From the NCBI GenBank assembly GCA_965262745.1, contig OZ253558.1:1426001-1490000 (forward strand): DNA of 64,000 bases, read 5' to 3'. The notes beneath the pieces are model-generated. The model saw only the letters and a list, made by a program, of their open reading frames with translations, was not told the origin of the DNA and ran no database searches. A program made the translations under genes and the position numbers. The DNA comes from JAJECS01 sp965262745 (GTDB taxonomy: Bacteria > Chloroflexota > UBA11872). Of this stretch, positions 43,373-52,824 are shown piece by piece (the stretch's first letter is position 1; each line of letters opens with the position of its first letter).

Positions 43373-44214
43373 GCGTCGTCCAGGATCGCGCGGAGGTAGG
43401 CGGCGTGCTGGGCTAGCGCGGCCTCACGCCCTCCCCCCGTTCGGGCGTCTCGCGGCTCCCACTCGGTCGAAAGGTAGCCGTCGTAGCCAGCGTCGCGCAG
43501 GACGCCAAGCATTTCGGCGATCGGAACTTCGCCCCTGCCGGCGAGGACGCTCTCCCACTCCCTGTCATCGTTGGTTCGGACGATGTCCTTGACATGGACA
43601 TGGACGACAAACGGGCCGACGGCAGCCCAGGCCTCGGCAACGCTTTCGCCCGCGCGATGCGGGTGTCCCAGGTCCCAGACCACCGCAGCATTGGGATGCG
43701 CCGCGGCGCGCACGATGCCCCCGACACGCACGGCGGAATTGAACACGTCATGGGTTTCCAGGGCCACGCGAATTCCGTGCGGCGCGGCGTGTTCCGCGGC
43801 GGCGTGCAGGCCGTCGGCGACCCATGCATCAGCCGCTGCCGGTGGCGCCTCAGCACTCTGCGCGCCGCCGAATACACGGACCACGGGCGCCCCCCACTCG
43901 CGGGCCATCTCAATGAAGCCAGCGGCTCGATTGACCTCTCGCGCACGCTCTTGCGCCGGCTGCGCCAAGCGGCAATCGGTGCCGACCGCGCAGATCTCGA
44001 GGCCGGCCTCCGCCACCACCTCCGCTATGCGTCGGCGCTCGGCGGACGGAAGGTCCGGTGCGAGCGGTTGCCCGGCGAGCATGCGGATTTCGAGGCCGTC
44101 ACAGCCGATCTCACGGGCGACGCGCGCATGCTCGTCGATCGTCCATGAGGGAGCGGAATAGGTCGTAACCGCCAAACGCACGGGGGAAATCCCAGGCTCG
44201 AGCGCGGCTTTCAT
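43369..44214 (-). CDS. Sugar phosphate isomerase/epimerase (AP endonuclease 2 family)
   Basis: 281-aa TIM-barrel protein of the xylose isomerase-like superfamily. Metal ligands fit Glu in IRVALETHDVFN, Asp in VVWDLGHPHRAGE, His in VHVHVKD and Glu in LSTEWEPRD. Members isomerise ketoses, dehydrate inositols or act as 3-dehydroshikimate dehydratases. The gene is alone, overlaps the 3' end of selA tail-to-tail by 4 nt, and its substrate is unknown. Confidence 0.82.
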   Translation of the reverse strand: MKAALEPGISPVRLAVTTYSAPSWTIDEHARVAREIGCDGLEIRMLAGQPLAPDLPSAERRRIAEVVAEAGLEICAVGTDCRLAQPAQERAREVNRAAGFIEMAREWGAPVVRVFGGAQSAEAPPAAADAWVADGLHAAAEHAAPHGIRVALETHDVFNSAVRVGGIVRAAAHPNAAVVWDLGHPHRAGESVAEAWAAVGPFVVHVHVKDIVRTNDDREWESVLAGRGEVPIAEMLGVLRDAGYDGYLSTEWEPRDARTGGGREAALAQHAAYLRAILDDA

Positions 44215-44275
44215 CCTAGCGGATCGGTGAGGACGCGGGTGTGCTAGGTTGCGGCGCCCTGAAGCGTGGCGGTAG

Positions 44276-45061
44276 ATGTCCGGCGTAAATCCACAAGCGC
44301 CGCGTGTCCCGCGCGCCGACGCTCACCTACCAACTGTCATGCCGACTGCCTCGTCATCAGCCGGGCCGTCTTCGCCACGCATCTCGGTGATATTTCCCTG
44401 CCATAACGAGGCGGAGAACGTTGCCCCGGTCATTGCAGACGCCCGAAAGCATGCCCGCGCGTTCGGCGACGACTACGAGCTCATTGTTGTCGACGACGGA
44501 TCGATGGATGGCACCGCCGAGCGGGCCCGCGAGGCGGCCGCGGGTGACGACCGCGTCCGCGTGGAGCAGCACACCACGAATCAGGGATACGGCCATGCGC
44601 TGCGCACGGGATTCGCCGCCGCGCGTGCGCCGCTGGTCTGCTATGTGGATGGGGATGGCCAGTTTTCGCTCGCGGATCTGCCTGCCTTGGTGAACGCGCT
44701 AGGCACGCACGGCTTCGTCCTGGGCTATCGCATCAAGCGGGCCGATCCGGCTCACCGCTCGCTGAACGCGCGTCTCTGGCAGCAGGTCGTGCGGCTGGTG
44801 ATGGGCTTCAACGTGCGCGACATCGACTGCGGATTCAAGCTGTTTCGCCGCGAGGTGGTGCAGGACCTCGAATTTATTGCCGGTCGGGGCGCGGTGATCT
44901 CAGCCGAGCTCGTGGCCAGGGCCAGGCGCGCTGGACATACCTTCACGGAGGTCGGCGTCCAGCACTATCCGCGGACGGCCGGCGAGCAGTCGGGCAACAG
45001 CCCCAAGGTCGTGCTCAACTCCTTCGTGGACATCGTCCGGTTGCGGTGGCAGCTGCGGTGA
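44276..45061 (+). CDS. Family 2 glycosyltransferase (polyprenyl-phosphate mannosyltransferase-like)
   Basis: GT-A fold transferase of 261 aa, related to dolichol/polyprenyl-phosphate sugar transferases. A Ser/Pro-rich leader of 35 residues precedes ISVIFPCHNEAENVAPVI, then IVVDDGSMDGT (donor-binding), TNQGYGHALRTGFAAA, and the DXD-like CYVDGDGQFS. A FNVRDIDCGFKLFRREV stretch is the usual acceptor-side motif. No C-terminal membrane segments. It overlaps the next GT2 gene by 4 nt. Confidence 0.85.
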   Translation: MSGVNPQAPRVPRADAHLPTVMPTASSSAGPSSPRISVIFPCHNEAENVAPVIADARKHARAFGDDYELIVVDDGSMDGTAERAREAAAGDDRVRVEQHTTNQGYGHALRTGFAAARAPLVCYVDGDGQFSLADLPALVNALGTHGFVLGYRIKRADPAHRSLNARLWQQVVRLVMGFNVRDIDCGFKLFRREVVQDLEFIAGRGAVISAELVARARRAGHTFTEVGVQHYPRTAGEQSGNSPKVVLNSFVDIVRLRWQLR

Positions 45062-45720
45062 CGCTGAGCGTGATCGTGCCGGCGTACAACGAGGCGCCGA
45101 CGATCGCCGAAGCGCTTCAGCGGGTCGCAGCCGTAGACCTCGACCTCGAGATCATCGTCGTCAACGATCACTCGACGGACGCGACCGCGACCGCGATCGA
45201 GGCCGCCGCCGTGCCCAGAATTCGGGTCATCAACCACCCAGAGAATCGGGGGAAGGGCGCCGCTGTGCGCTCGGGGCTGCGGGAGGCCCGCGGGGATGTG
45301 GTGGTGATTCACGACGGCGACCTGGAGTACGACCCGCAAGACTTCACCGCACTCATTCAGCCGATCCAACGCGGCGAGACCCGCGTCGTCTACGGCTACC
45401 GTGAGCTCGAATCACAGTCGCCGCTTTACCGGATCGGCAATCGCTTCCTGACACTGCTCACAAACTTGCTCTACGGCGCCTCCGTGCGCGACATGGAGAC
45501 GTGCCACAAGATGTGGCGCCGCGAGGTGCTGGCCGGCGTCGATCTCACCGCCAATTCGTTCGACATCGAGGTCGAACTCACGGCGCGGTTTCTGCAGCGT
45601 GGCGAGCGCATCGTGCAGCTCCCAATTGCGTACAAGGCACGGACCGCGAAGAAGCTGCGTTGGTGGATCGACGGCCCGTCGGCCGTCAGGTCGCTGATTC
45701 GCTATCGCATTCTTCGCTAG
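45058..45720 (+). CDS. Family 2 glycosyltransferase
   Basis: GT-A fold transferase of 220 aa. LSVIVPAYNEAPTIAEALQRV, IIVVNDHSTDAT, NPENRGKGAAVRSGL (here HPENRGKGAAVRSGLREA), VVIHDGDLEYDPQDF and DMETCHKMWRREVL resemble DPM1-type polyprenyl-phosphate glycosyltransferases. Start GTG 45058 (GTGA overlap with the previous stop) was preferred to a GTG at 45046. The C-terminus overlaps the convergent zinc-ribbon gene by 35 nt. Together with its neighbour it may act on a lipid-linked sugar. Confidence 0.84.
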   Translation: MTLSVIVPAYNEAPTIAEALQRVAAVDLDLEIIVVNDHSTDATATAIEAAAVPRIRVINHPENRGKGAAVRSGLREARGDVVVIHDGDLEYDPQDFTALIQPIQRGETRVVYGYRELESQSPLYRIGNRFLTLLTNLLYGASVRDMETCHKMWRREVLAGVDLTANSFDIEVELTARFLQRGERIVQLPIAYKARTAKKLRWWIDGPSAVRSLIRYRILR

Positions 45721-45943
45721 GAGCCTGATCGGGCGCGGCATCGGGCATATGCTGGTCGGGAAGGGTAATGACTACGGGCGCTTCAGCCGCCGCTGGGGCG
45801 ACCTGAAACACTTCCGGCGGTCGCGAATCCCATTCACGTGAATCGGCGGGCGCGTTTTCGTGAATGAACTGGCCGCATGTCTCGCAAAAGACGCGCCGGT
45901 CTTCGACCAGCTCGAAGCACCGCGGGCAGTAGACATCCGGCAT
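45686..45943 (-). CDS. Small zinc-ribbon protein
   Basis: 85-aa protein with an N-terminal zinc ribbon (CPRC at 6-9 and CETC at 20-23) and a Pro/Ala/Asp-rich acidic tail predicted to be disordered. Its ATG overlaps the mnmA stop (TGATG) so it is co-translated with mnmA. Function unknown; the ribbon may bind RNA or a partner. The GT2 gene overlaps its 3' end. Confidence 0.6.
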   Translation of the reverse strand: MPDVYCPRCFELVEDRRVFCETCGQFIHENAPADSREWDSRPPEVFQVAPAAAEAPVVITLPDQHMPDAAPDQAPSEECDSESAT

Positions 45944-47016
45944 CAGTTCTCCTCCGGTCTGTCGATCACGCCGCCGCCAAGCACCTCGTCACCGCGGTAG
46001 AACACCGCAGCTTGGCCCGCGGCCGGCGCCCACGACGGCTCGTCGAACGCGACGGACAGCCTGGATGCGGATCGCGACTCGAGCCGCGCCGGCGACGCGC
46101 GGGCGTGGGAACGGGTCTGCACCTCGGCTCGCGCCGGCGGCGTCGACGCGGGTCCCGTGATCCAGCGGACGTCGCGCACGGTTATCGTATCCACAAGCGC
46201 TGCGGCGCGCGGGCCGACAACCAGCGTGTTGCGCTCGGCGTCGATCGCGGTGACATAGCGGCGCCCCGCTCCCCCGCCCAAGTCGAGGCCGCGCCGCTGG
46301 CCAATGGTCACGGTCTCGATGCCGTCGTGACGGCCGATCACGCGTCCATCGGATTCGACGATCGGCCCTTTGCCGCTGGTGCCGTGGCGCTGCACCACGG
46401 CGGCGTAGTCGCCATCGGGAACGAAACAGATCTCCTGACTGTCCGGCTTGCGGGCTACCGGCAAGTCGAACTCGGCGGCAATTTGCCGGACCTCTGGCTT
46501 CAGCAGATCGCCCAGCGGCAACCGCACGCGACGCAGTTGGTCCTGCTGCAGCATGTGCAGCACGTAGGACTGGTCCTTCACCGCATCACGGGCGCGGAGC
46601 AGCCGCCAGGACGCGCCGTGTGCCACGCGCGCGTAGTGGCCCGTCGCCACGAAGTCGGCGCCCACCTCATCGGCCTTACGGATCATCTCCGGAAAGCGCA
46701 CGCGGTCATTGCACAGCACGCAGGGATTGGGCGTCTCGCCACGGAGGTAGGCGTGAGCCCAGGGATTGACCACGGCGGCGTCAAACTCGGCGCGGAAGTT
46801 CAACACATAGTGCGGCGCGCCCAGAATCTGGCAGACGTGCCGCGCGTCATCGATGGTCCGCGGCGTGCAGCACCCGCTTTGCGTGTTTCGCCGGGTGCGG
46901 CTCGCAGGCCATTGGTTGAAGGTGACGCCAATCACCTCGTGACCCTCGCGGGCAAGCAACGCCGCGGCAACGGAGCTGTCCACGCCCCCGCTCATCGCCA
47001 CGAGCACTCGCGCCAT
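45943..47016 (-). CDS. mnmA: tRNA-specific 2-thiouridylase
   Basis: Makes s2U at wobble position 34 of Lys, Glu and Gln tRNAs. 357 aa from ATG 47016, with GAGG 8 nt upstream. The PP-loop SGGVDSSVAA, catalytic Cys in PNPCVLCNDRVRF and the second Cys in SQEICFVPDGDY, and LPLGDLLKPEVRQIA are typical. The zinc-ribbon gene follows. The C-terminal domain has an Arg-rich stretch (QTRSHARASPARLESRSASR) that is ordinary for the family. Confidence 0.96.
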   Translation of the reverse strand: MARVLVAMSGGVDSSVAAALLAREGHEVIGVTFNQWPASRTRRNTQSGCCTPRTIDDARHVCQILGAPHYVLNFRAEFDAAVVNPWAHAYLRGETPNPCVLCNDRVRFPEMIRKADEVGADFVATGHYARVAHGASWRLLRARDAVKDQSYVLHMLQQDQLRRVRLPLGDLLKPEVRQIAAEFDLPVARKPDSQEICFVPDGDYAAVVQRHGTSGKGPIVESDGRVIGRHDGIETVTIGQRRGLDLGGGAGRRYVTAIDAERNTLVVGPRAAALVDTITVRDVRWITGPASTPPARAEVQTRSHARASPARLESRSASRLSVAFDEPSWAPAAGQAAVFYRGDEVLGGGVIDRPEEN

Positions 47017-47086
47017 CACATCCGACCTCACACGCCGCGTTCATTCGAGGCTAGCAGCGCCGCCGCCAGTGCGTGAAGGACTCGGC

Positions 47087-48247
47087 CTATTCCGCCGCCG
47101 TATCAACCACTTGGCCGGCGCGAACCACCAGCTGGACGTGCCACCGGCCGCCGGGGCGCGCTATGCCCGTTGAATCCACCAGCGGCTCTGGTGCGGGCGC
47201 CCACTCCAGGACGGTGAGATCGGCGCAGGCCCCCGACGCCAAGCGGCCGATTTCATCAGCCATGCCGAGAATCTGCGCCGGTCGCGCGGTCGCACAGGCC
47301 CAGATGTCGGCTTCCGGCATGCCGGCCGCGCGCAGCTTGGACATGACGAGCGGGAGGTCATGCACGGGGCTCGCCCCCATGTGCCGCCGCTGGAGGTCTG
47401 TCGAGATCGTGTCGGGTGGGAAGCCATCGGCGAGCGCGGCCTCGGCAATGTCGTAGATGAAGGAATTCATCCCGTGCCCGATATCGAACAGCACGCCGCG
47501 GGCTCGCGCCTCGTGAACGCAATCGAGAACCCGACCATTTCGCACGATGCGATCAGGACCCGCGTGGTAGCAGTAGGTCACCAGGTCCCCCGGCCGCAAC
47601 AGCTCGAGTTGCTCCTCCAGGGACCAGTCGGTGTGGTACCGGGAGCCGTAGAGGATGGGTCGGCCAGTGGCCTGCGCGGCCGCAAGGCCGCGAGCCAGAA
47701 TCTCGCGCGGATCGAGGTTCCCTGTAACGAGGAAGTTCGTTGTCACGGCAATGCCCCAAATGTGGTCCCGGCCCTCACGAATGGCGCGCACGCAGGCGTC
47801 CACGTCGAGATCGTCGAGCTTGGAGTAGCTCGGGTGCGCCGCGCACTCGCCGGGCATCGCCAGATGCAACGCGAGCTTCAGGCGGGTCTGCACGACGTCG
47901 ATCACGGAATCTCGGTACACCCGCCAATTGGCTGCCCCAGCGTCGCCCTGCGACATGGCGGTGGTGGTGCCGCGGGCCACCAGGTGTCGATCGGGCTCCA
48001 CGGCGTGACGTGAGCCACCGAGGTCCGGATGGGCATGGAGATCGATGAGCCCGGGCAGGAGAATGCCGTTTGGGAAGTCAAGCTCGCGGGCGGCGGGTGC
48101 CGCCAGCGCCGGCGCGTCGGGACGGTCAAGCGCCACATCGACGATGCGATCGGCGGCAACGGCAACAGCGCCTGAACCGTCGAGACCCGTTGCCGGGCAC
48201 ACCAAGCGTCCGGCGCGAATCACGAGCGATGGGCTGGGGAGATTCAT
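47087..48247 (-). CDS. Amidohydrolase/deacetylase family protein
   Basis: 386-aa metal-dependent hydrolase of the amidohydrolase superfamily. LPGLIDLHAHPD carries the HxH ligands, GTTTAMSQGDAG follows, and later GSRYHTDWS, YHAGPDRIVRN, DIGHG and STDLQRRHMG supply His and Asp ligands; the end shows SGACADLTVLEW and the beta-sandwich domain. Relatives are dihydroorotase-like or D-aminoacylase-like. Substrate unknown; a single gene upstream of mnmA on the same strand (71 bp gap). Confidence 0.8.
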   Translation of the reverse strand: MNLPSPSLVIRAGRLVCPATGLDGSGAVAVAADRIVDVALDRPDAPALAAPAARELDFPNGILLPGLIDLHAHPDLGGSRHAVEPDRHLVARGTTTAMSQGDAGAANWRVYRDSVIDVVQTRLKLALHLAMPGECAAHPSYSKLDDLDVDACVRAIREGRDHIWGIAVTTNFLVTGNLDPREILARGLAAAQATGRPILYGSRYHTDWSLEEQLELLRPGDLVTYCYHAGPDRIVRNGRVLDCVHEARARGVLFDIGHGMNSFIYDIAEAALADGFPPDTISTDLQRRHMGASPVHDLPLVMSKLRAAGMPEADIWACATARPAQILGMADEIGRLASGACADLTVLEWAPAPEPLVDSTGIARPGGRWHVQLVVRAGQVVDTAAE

Positions 48248-48272
48248 GGAGATTTCATCCAGACGGCCCCGG

Positions 48273-48360
48273 CGGAGAGGGTGGGATTCGAACCCACGTG
48301 GCGCTCAACACGCCAAACCGTTTTCGAGACGGTCCCCTTCAACCACTCGGGCACCCCTCC
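48273..48360 (-). tRNA. tRNA-Ser (CGA)
   Basis: Minus strand: acceptor GGAGGGG/CCTCTCC with one G-U pair, anticodon loop CTCGAAA with anticodon CGA (reads UCG), long variable arm, T loop GGTTCGAATCC; CCA is not encoded. Confidence 0.95.
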
Positions 48361-48572
48361 GTTGGAGTCTAACCCAGGGATGTGGCACTTCCGGGGATGG
48401 CCAAGCCGGCGCGTTGGTGGTGCGGCCGTCGCCGGCGAGGCGCGTCGGCACCCACGCACAGCGCCCCGTGCCCGCCGCCGGCATGGCACCGTCGGCAGGT
48501 CCGCGCGCATGCTAGAGTCAACCTCACAACCGGGCGGAAGTTGCTTGCATCGCACGTCTGGCGGAGGGCCCC

Positions 48573-49856
48573 GTGTCGGTCGCGGCCAGCCAGCCTAAAC
48601 CTGCGGTCACCCTGCAACGGCCAGCGATCATTGTGCTGCTCGGGCTGCTGGTAGTTGTGGCGCTGGTGACCACATCACCCATCGCGTATTGGTTGATGTA
48701 CGCGTTGCTCAGCATTGTGGTGGTGTCGTACGCATGGACACGGGTGGCTTCACGCGGACTGACGATCCGGCGCCACCTGCGGACCCAGTGGGCCACGGTT
48801 GGCGACACGATCGAGGAAGAGTTCGAGCTGCGCAGCCGCAGCCGGCTGCCCATTCTGATGCTCGAGATGGAGGACTACTCCGAGCTTCCCGGGTACCGGG
48901 CGTCGATCGCCGTCAGCATGGGTGGCCGAACGTCGCGCCGGTGGCGCACGCGCGGGGAAGCCGGCCGGCGCGGGCTGTACAAGCTCGGGCCGGCGGACGT
49001 TTACGTGGGCGACCCGTTTGGCCTGTTCTCGGCCGAGCGCCGGCTTGCCCAAGAGAATTCGATCGTGGTGTACCCGCCGATTACGGTGATGCGGGACGTG
49101 GCCGTGCCCGCCGGATCGCTGGTGGGCGCAGCGCAATCCTCGTTGCGCACACAGCAGGTGACGACGGATGCGAGCGGCTTGCGCGAGTTTCGGCCAGGCG
49201 ATCCGCTCAAGCGGATCCACTGGCCGTCCTCGGCGCGGCGCGACACGCTGCTCGTCAAGGAGTTTGATCTCGAACCGACCGCCAGCCTATGGGTGGCGCT
49301 CGATCTCGACGCCTCCGTACAAGCCGGCCACGGCGACGAATCCACGGAAGAATATGGCGTAAGAGTCGTCTCGTCGCTCGCCTACCAATTCGTGCGCGAC
49401 GGAAAATCGGTCGGCTTCCTGGCGGAGGGACGCGGCAGCCGATACATGATCGAGCCGCAACGGGGTTTGCGGCAGCTTTGGCGCATCCTCGAATCGCTGG
49501 CGATTGTGCAGGCACGTGGCACGCGACCGTTCGGCGACGTGCTCGCGAGCTCCGCCCCGATCTTGGGCCGAGGGGTGAGCGTGGTGGCGATCTCTCCGTC
49601 GGCGGACCCGGCCTGGGTCGGCAGTCTGACGCATCTCGCCCAGCGATCCGTCTATCCGCTCGCGATCGGCGTGGACGCCGCGACGTTCGATGACGCGCCG
49701 TCCAACGCTGGGCTCAAGGCGGGGGCCGAGATCGCCGGCATTCCTTATACGACCGTGACCCAGGGAGCAGCGTTTACCACCGTCCAGCCCAACCGTCACG
49801 GCGGTCCCGTGGTCGACCAACAGCGGCATCGGACAGCGCCGCTCGCCTACCAATAG
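48573..49856 (+). CDS. DUF58 domain membrane protein
   Basis: 427 aa, GTG start. Two hydrophobic segments (IIVLLGLLVVVALVTTSPIAYWLMYALLSIVVVSYAW, residues 19-55) anchor the N-terminus. The DUF58 signature LREFRPGDPLKRIHWPSSARRDTLLVKEFD lies near residues 200-230 and is followed by a von Willebrand A-like segment (LWVALDLDASVQ). DUF58 proteins usually sit beside a MoxR ATPase and a transglutaminase-like protein; here only the latter follows (4-nt gap) and MoxR is missing from the window. Role presumably in envelope assembly or complex maturation. Confidence 0.85.
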   Translation: MSVAASQPKPAVTLQRPAIIVLLGLLVVVALVTTSPIAYWLMYALLSIVVVSYAWTRVASRGLTIRRHLRTQWATVGDTIEEEFELRSRSRLPILMLEMEDYSELPGYRASIAVSMGGRTSRRWRTRGEAGRRGLYKLGPADVYVGDPFGLFSAERRLAQENSIVVYPPITVMRDVAVPAGSLVGAAQSSLRTQQVTTDASGLREFRPGDPLKRIHWPSSARRDTLLVKEFDLEPTASLWVALDLDASVQAGHGDESTEEYGVRVVSSLAYQFVRDGKSVGFLAEGRGSRYMIEPQRGLRQLWRILESLAIVQARGTRPFGDVLASSAPILGRGVSVVAISPSADPAWVGSLTHLAQRSVYPLAIGVDAATFDDAPSNAGLKAGAEIAGIPYTTVTQGAAFTTVQPNRHGGPVVDQQRHRTAPLAYQ

Positions 49857-49860
49857 CCGT

Positions 49861-52281
49861 ATGAGCGCCGCCGCACAGACGCTCAGACGTATTCGCTACC
49901 CGAGCCTGCCCGGCAATTCGTTACTGACGCTGGCATTGCTGCTGGCCGCCACGCTGGCGCCGCTCGCCAGCATTCACATCGTCGGTTGGGCACCCGGCAC
50001 TGAGGTGCTGTTCGCAGTAGCGATTCTGGCCGTACTGGCGGCGTGGTGGCTGTCGGCCCGCCGCATGTCCTCACTCTGGATTGTGGGCATCGGGGTCGTA
50101 AGCGATCTGGCGGTGGCCTATCTGGTGGCGTCCGAGGCGTTTCCCGGGCCCATCGACGGCATGCGGAACTTCGCCGCCCTCTTCGGCGACACGGTGGAGT
50201 GGGTCCAGATTCGCCAGTCTGGGGCCATCGGCGGCGAGCAGCCGCTCAACGCCGCGGCCGGCGAGAGCTGGGAGCTGTTACGGGATCTGTATTTCCGGCT
50301 GGAGACCTGGTTCCGCTCGGCCTTTGCCTTCCAAGTCAGCCGCGACAACGTGGTGTTCCTGTTCTGGATGGCCATGGCCGCATGGGGCATGGGGTTTTTC
50401 GCCGGGTGGATGGCCTATCGACATCGCAGCCCGCTGTGGGCCCTGACTCCCGGCATGCTCGCGATCGGCATCAACGTCACCTACATCGGGCCCGATTGGG
50501 TGCCGTTCGTCGTATTCCTGTCGGCAGCGCTGGCGCTCACCGTGCACCTCCGCACGACGTCGCTGGAGTCCAAGTGGGCCACGTCGGGCACGGCCTATTC
50601 GAGGGGCTTGGGCCAGACGGTGCTGGCGTCGACCTTGGTGGTGATCGCATTGGTGGTCGCGCTGTCCGTGTCGCTGCCCCGGGCGGCCGGCAACCCCGTG
50701 GCGGAGGCGTTTTGGACGTACCTGGGCGACGGCTGGGGCAATGTCGAGACAGGAATCCAGCGCCTGTTCGGCGGCGTGTCCAACCCTGCCGGGGCCGCCC
50801 TTGCCGGACGCGAAACCCTTGGGCTGACGGGGCCCCAGCCGTTTCGGCCGCAAGGAAGCATGATCATCGAGTCGACGTCGCCGAACTATTGGAAGGGGCA
50901 GACGTTCGACATCTATACCGGGCAGGGGTGGCGCAGCACCTACCGCGAACTGACCGAGCGCGATCCGAGCGCTCCATTGGGGGAGACATTTGAACTGGAG
51001 GCGCGCGTGCCGGTGCGGACCAACGTGGAGATGCTGGACTTCACCACCTCGGTGCTGTATCTGCCCGGCGACGTGATCCGCGTCAATCGCAGGTACCTCG
51101 CGCAGGTGGCTGAAGCCGGAGCTCCGGTTGAGGACTACGCCTCGGTCCGCGCTACGCGACGCGTGGGGCAGCGCCTGGTGTATTCGGTGGACTCGACATT
51201 CTCCGGGGCCACCATCGCGCAGCTCCGCGAGACATCGACGGAATACCCCGAATGGATCGCACCCTACCTGGAGCTCCCAGAGATGCCGCCGCGAGTGCTC
51301 GCCCTCGCGCAACGCTTTGCCGAGGCGGGCGACTCGGCGTTCGATCGCGTGCTCGCCATCGAGTTCTTCATGCGGCGATTCCCATTTGCGGTTGACATCC
51401 CGGCCCTCCCCGGAGATCGCGACGCGACCGACTTTTTCCTCACGGACGCACGGCGGGGCTCAGCCGCGATGATCGCGTCAACGATGGCCGTTCTCGTGCG
51501 GGCGCTCGACGTGCCGTCGCGGCTCGTCAACGGCTTTGTCGTCGGCGAATACGACGCGGCGACCAACCGCTATTTCGTGAACCCGGAGCACGCCCATACA
51601 TGGGTGGAGGTCTACTTTCCGGAGTATGGCTGGGTGGCGTTTGAGCCATCGGGGTTTCGTCTGCCGGTGCAGCGCACGACGGATGCTGCCGGCGAAGGCA
51701 CCGCCATCCAGGGGGGCAGCAGCGGGCTGGGACCGGCCTTTGACGACTTGCTCGAGGACCTCGAGATGATGGGCGGCGCCGCCGGTGGGGGGTTTTCGCC
51801 GCTGGAAGACGATGAGCCCACCGGTGTCGCCGAGGTGTTCAACAACATCAGGGGCGCACTGGTAGGGATTGCCATTGTGCTGGGCGTGGTGGCGCTGATC
51901 GTGCTGGCCACGGTGGGCGCATCGTCCGCGCGCAATCGCCTGCAGAAGCCGAGCACGGGCGTGCAGCGGGTCTATGCGCGGATGGTGAGATACGCCCGCC
52001 GCGCTGGCTACAATACGAATCCGTCCGAGACGCCGCATGAAGTGTCGCGGCGCTTGGCTGCGTGGCTGTTCCCCGGAGCGGAGGCGGCCGTCGCTGACGA
52101 GGCAAGTCCTCCTGAAACGGTGGCTGTTGCGTACATGCGGGCCACCTATAGTCAGCACCGCGTGACGCGGGCAGAAAGGCGAGCCGTTGACGAAGCGTGG
52201 CGGGTCATCCGACAGCGACTCATCCGACGCATCGTGCGACCCGCGCGCATGTGGGAGCGCTTTCAGCGCGCAGAGTCGTAG
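49861..52281 (+). CDS. Membrane transglutaminase-like protein with Cys-to-Ala change
   Basis: 806-aa protein with about seven hydrophobic segments in the first 280 residues, an extracytoplasmic region, a transglutaminase-like core and a further membrane segment (LVGIAIVLGVVALIVLATVG, about 664). The core has RRGSAAMIASTMAVLVRALDVPSRLVNGF: the usual G-x-Cys is G-Ser-Ala, so Ala535 replaces the nucleophile. His579 in AHTWVEVYFPEYGW is retained and the Asp in the DPT-like position reads FEPS. It is therefore probably catalytically inactive. Adjacent to DUF58 and three small membrane proteins, likely one operon. The C-terminal 130 residues are a basic cytoplasmic tail (DUF4129-like). Confidence 0.8.
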   Translation: MSAAAQTLRRIRYPSLPGNSLLTLALLLAATLAPLASIHIVGWAPGTEVLFAVAILAVLAAWWLSARRMSSLWIVGIGVVSDLAVAYLVASEAFPGPIDGMRNFAALFGDTVEWVQIRQSGAIGGEQPLNAAAGESWELLRDLYFRLETWFRSAFAFQVSRDNVVFLFWMAMAAWGMGFFAGWMAYRHRSPLWALTPGMLAIGINVTYIGPDWVPFVVFLSAALALTVHLRTTSLESKWATSGTAYSRGLGQTVLASTLVVIALVVALSVSLPRAAGNPVAEAFWTYLGDGWGNVETGIQRLFGGVSNPAGAALAGRETLGLTGPQPFRPQGSMIIESTSPNYWKGQTFDIYTGQGWRSTYRELTERDPSAPLGETFELEARVPVRTNVEMLDFTTSVLYLPGDVIRVNRRYLAQVAEAGAPVEDYASVRATRRVGQRLVYSVDSTFSGATIAQLRETSTEYPEWIAPYLELPEMPPRVLALAQRFAEAGDSAFDRVLAIEFFMRRFPFAVDIPALPGDRDATDFFLTDARRGSAAMIASTMAVLVRALDVPSRLVNGFVVGEYDAATNRYFVNPEHAHTWVEVYFPEYGWVAFEPSGFRLPVQRTTDAAGEGTAIQGGSSGLGPAFDDLLEDLEMMGGAAGGGFSPLEDDEPTGVAEVFNNIRGALVGIAIVLGVVALIVLATVGASSARNRLQKPSTGVQRVYARMVRYARRAGYNTNPSETPHEVSRRLAAWLFPGAEAAVADEASPPETVAVAYMRATYSQHRVTRAERRAVDEAWRVIRQRLIRRIVRPARMWERFQRAES

Positions 52282-52290
52282 GGCGGAATA

Positions 52291-52578
52291 GTGGAATCGC
52301 TAGAAGTCGTCCGAGATATCGCCGTCGTGGTGCTCGCGGCCGTGGGTCTGCTGGCCGCGGTGATGATGGTGACGACAGGGCTGCTGCTGTGGCGCATGCT
52401 CGCCGCTATTCGCGCCGAGGTCACCCCCATCATCGATTCGGCTCGCGACACGGTGGACACCGTGCGCGCCACAGCGGAGACCGTCCAGGAGACCGTCGCG
52501 GCAAGCTCACGCACGACATCGCGCGGCGTGCGAGTTGGCCGCCGCGCCTTCAGCCTCCTGCGCCGGGTCTGGCGCTAG
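52291..52578 (+). CDS. Small membrane protein with helical tail (DUF948-like)
   Basis: 95 aa, GTG start. One N-terminal membrane segment (IAVVVLAAVGLLAAVMMVTTGLLLW, residues 10-34) and a hydrophilic helix with Thr/Val/Ala heptads (IDSARDTVDTVRATAETVQETV) ending with a basic C-terminus (RRAFSLLRRVWR). This pattern occurs in DUF948 and similar coiled-coil membrane anchors. It follows the transglutaminase-like gene by 9 nt. Confidence 0.6.
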   Translation: MESLEVVRDIAVVVLAAVGLLAAVMMVTTGLLLWRMLAAIRAEVTPIIDSARDTVDTVRATAETVQETVAASSRTTSRGVRVGRRAFSLLRRVWR

Positions 52579-52581
52579 GCG

Positions 52582-52824
52582 GTGGCGGACATGGCATGGA
52601 TCATGCTCGGCATCGCGCTTGGGTTCATCGTTGGCGGCGCCATTGGCACGGTGATCGCTCCGCAGCGGGGCAGTGAGCTGGTGGCGCAGGTTGGCACCAG
52701 GTTGCGCACAGCTCGCGAGGCCGCACAGCGCGCCGTCGAAGCTGCGGAAGACACGACCAAGGAGCGGCATGAGCAGTCGCGGCGTCGCCGCGGGCGCTCG
52801 CGCAAACGCCGCCGCCGCCGCTGA
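52582..52824 (+). CDS. YtxH-like small membrane protein
   Basis: 80 aa, GTG start. WIMLGIALGFIVGGAIGTVIAPQRGSELVAQVGTRL... is a YtxH-type glycine-rich membrane hairpin followed by an amphipathic helix. The last 18 residues are almost all Arg/Lys. Such proteins are general stress/envelope factors. Its stop shares its last base with the next start. Confidence 0.6.
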   Translation: MADMAWIMLGIALGFIVGGAIGTVIAPQRGSELVAQVGTRLRTAREAAQRAVEAAEDTTKERHEQSRRRRGRSRKRRRRR

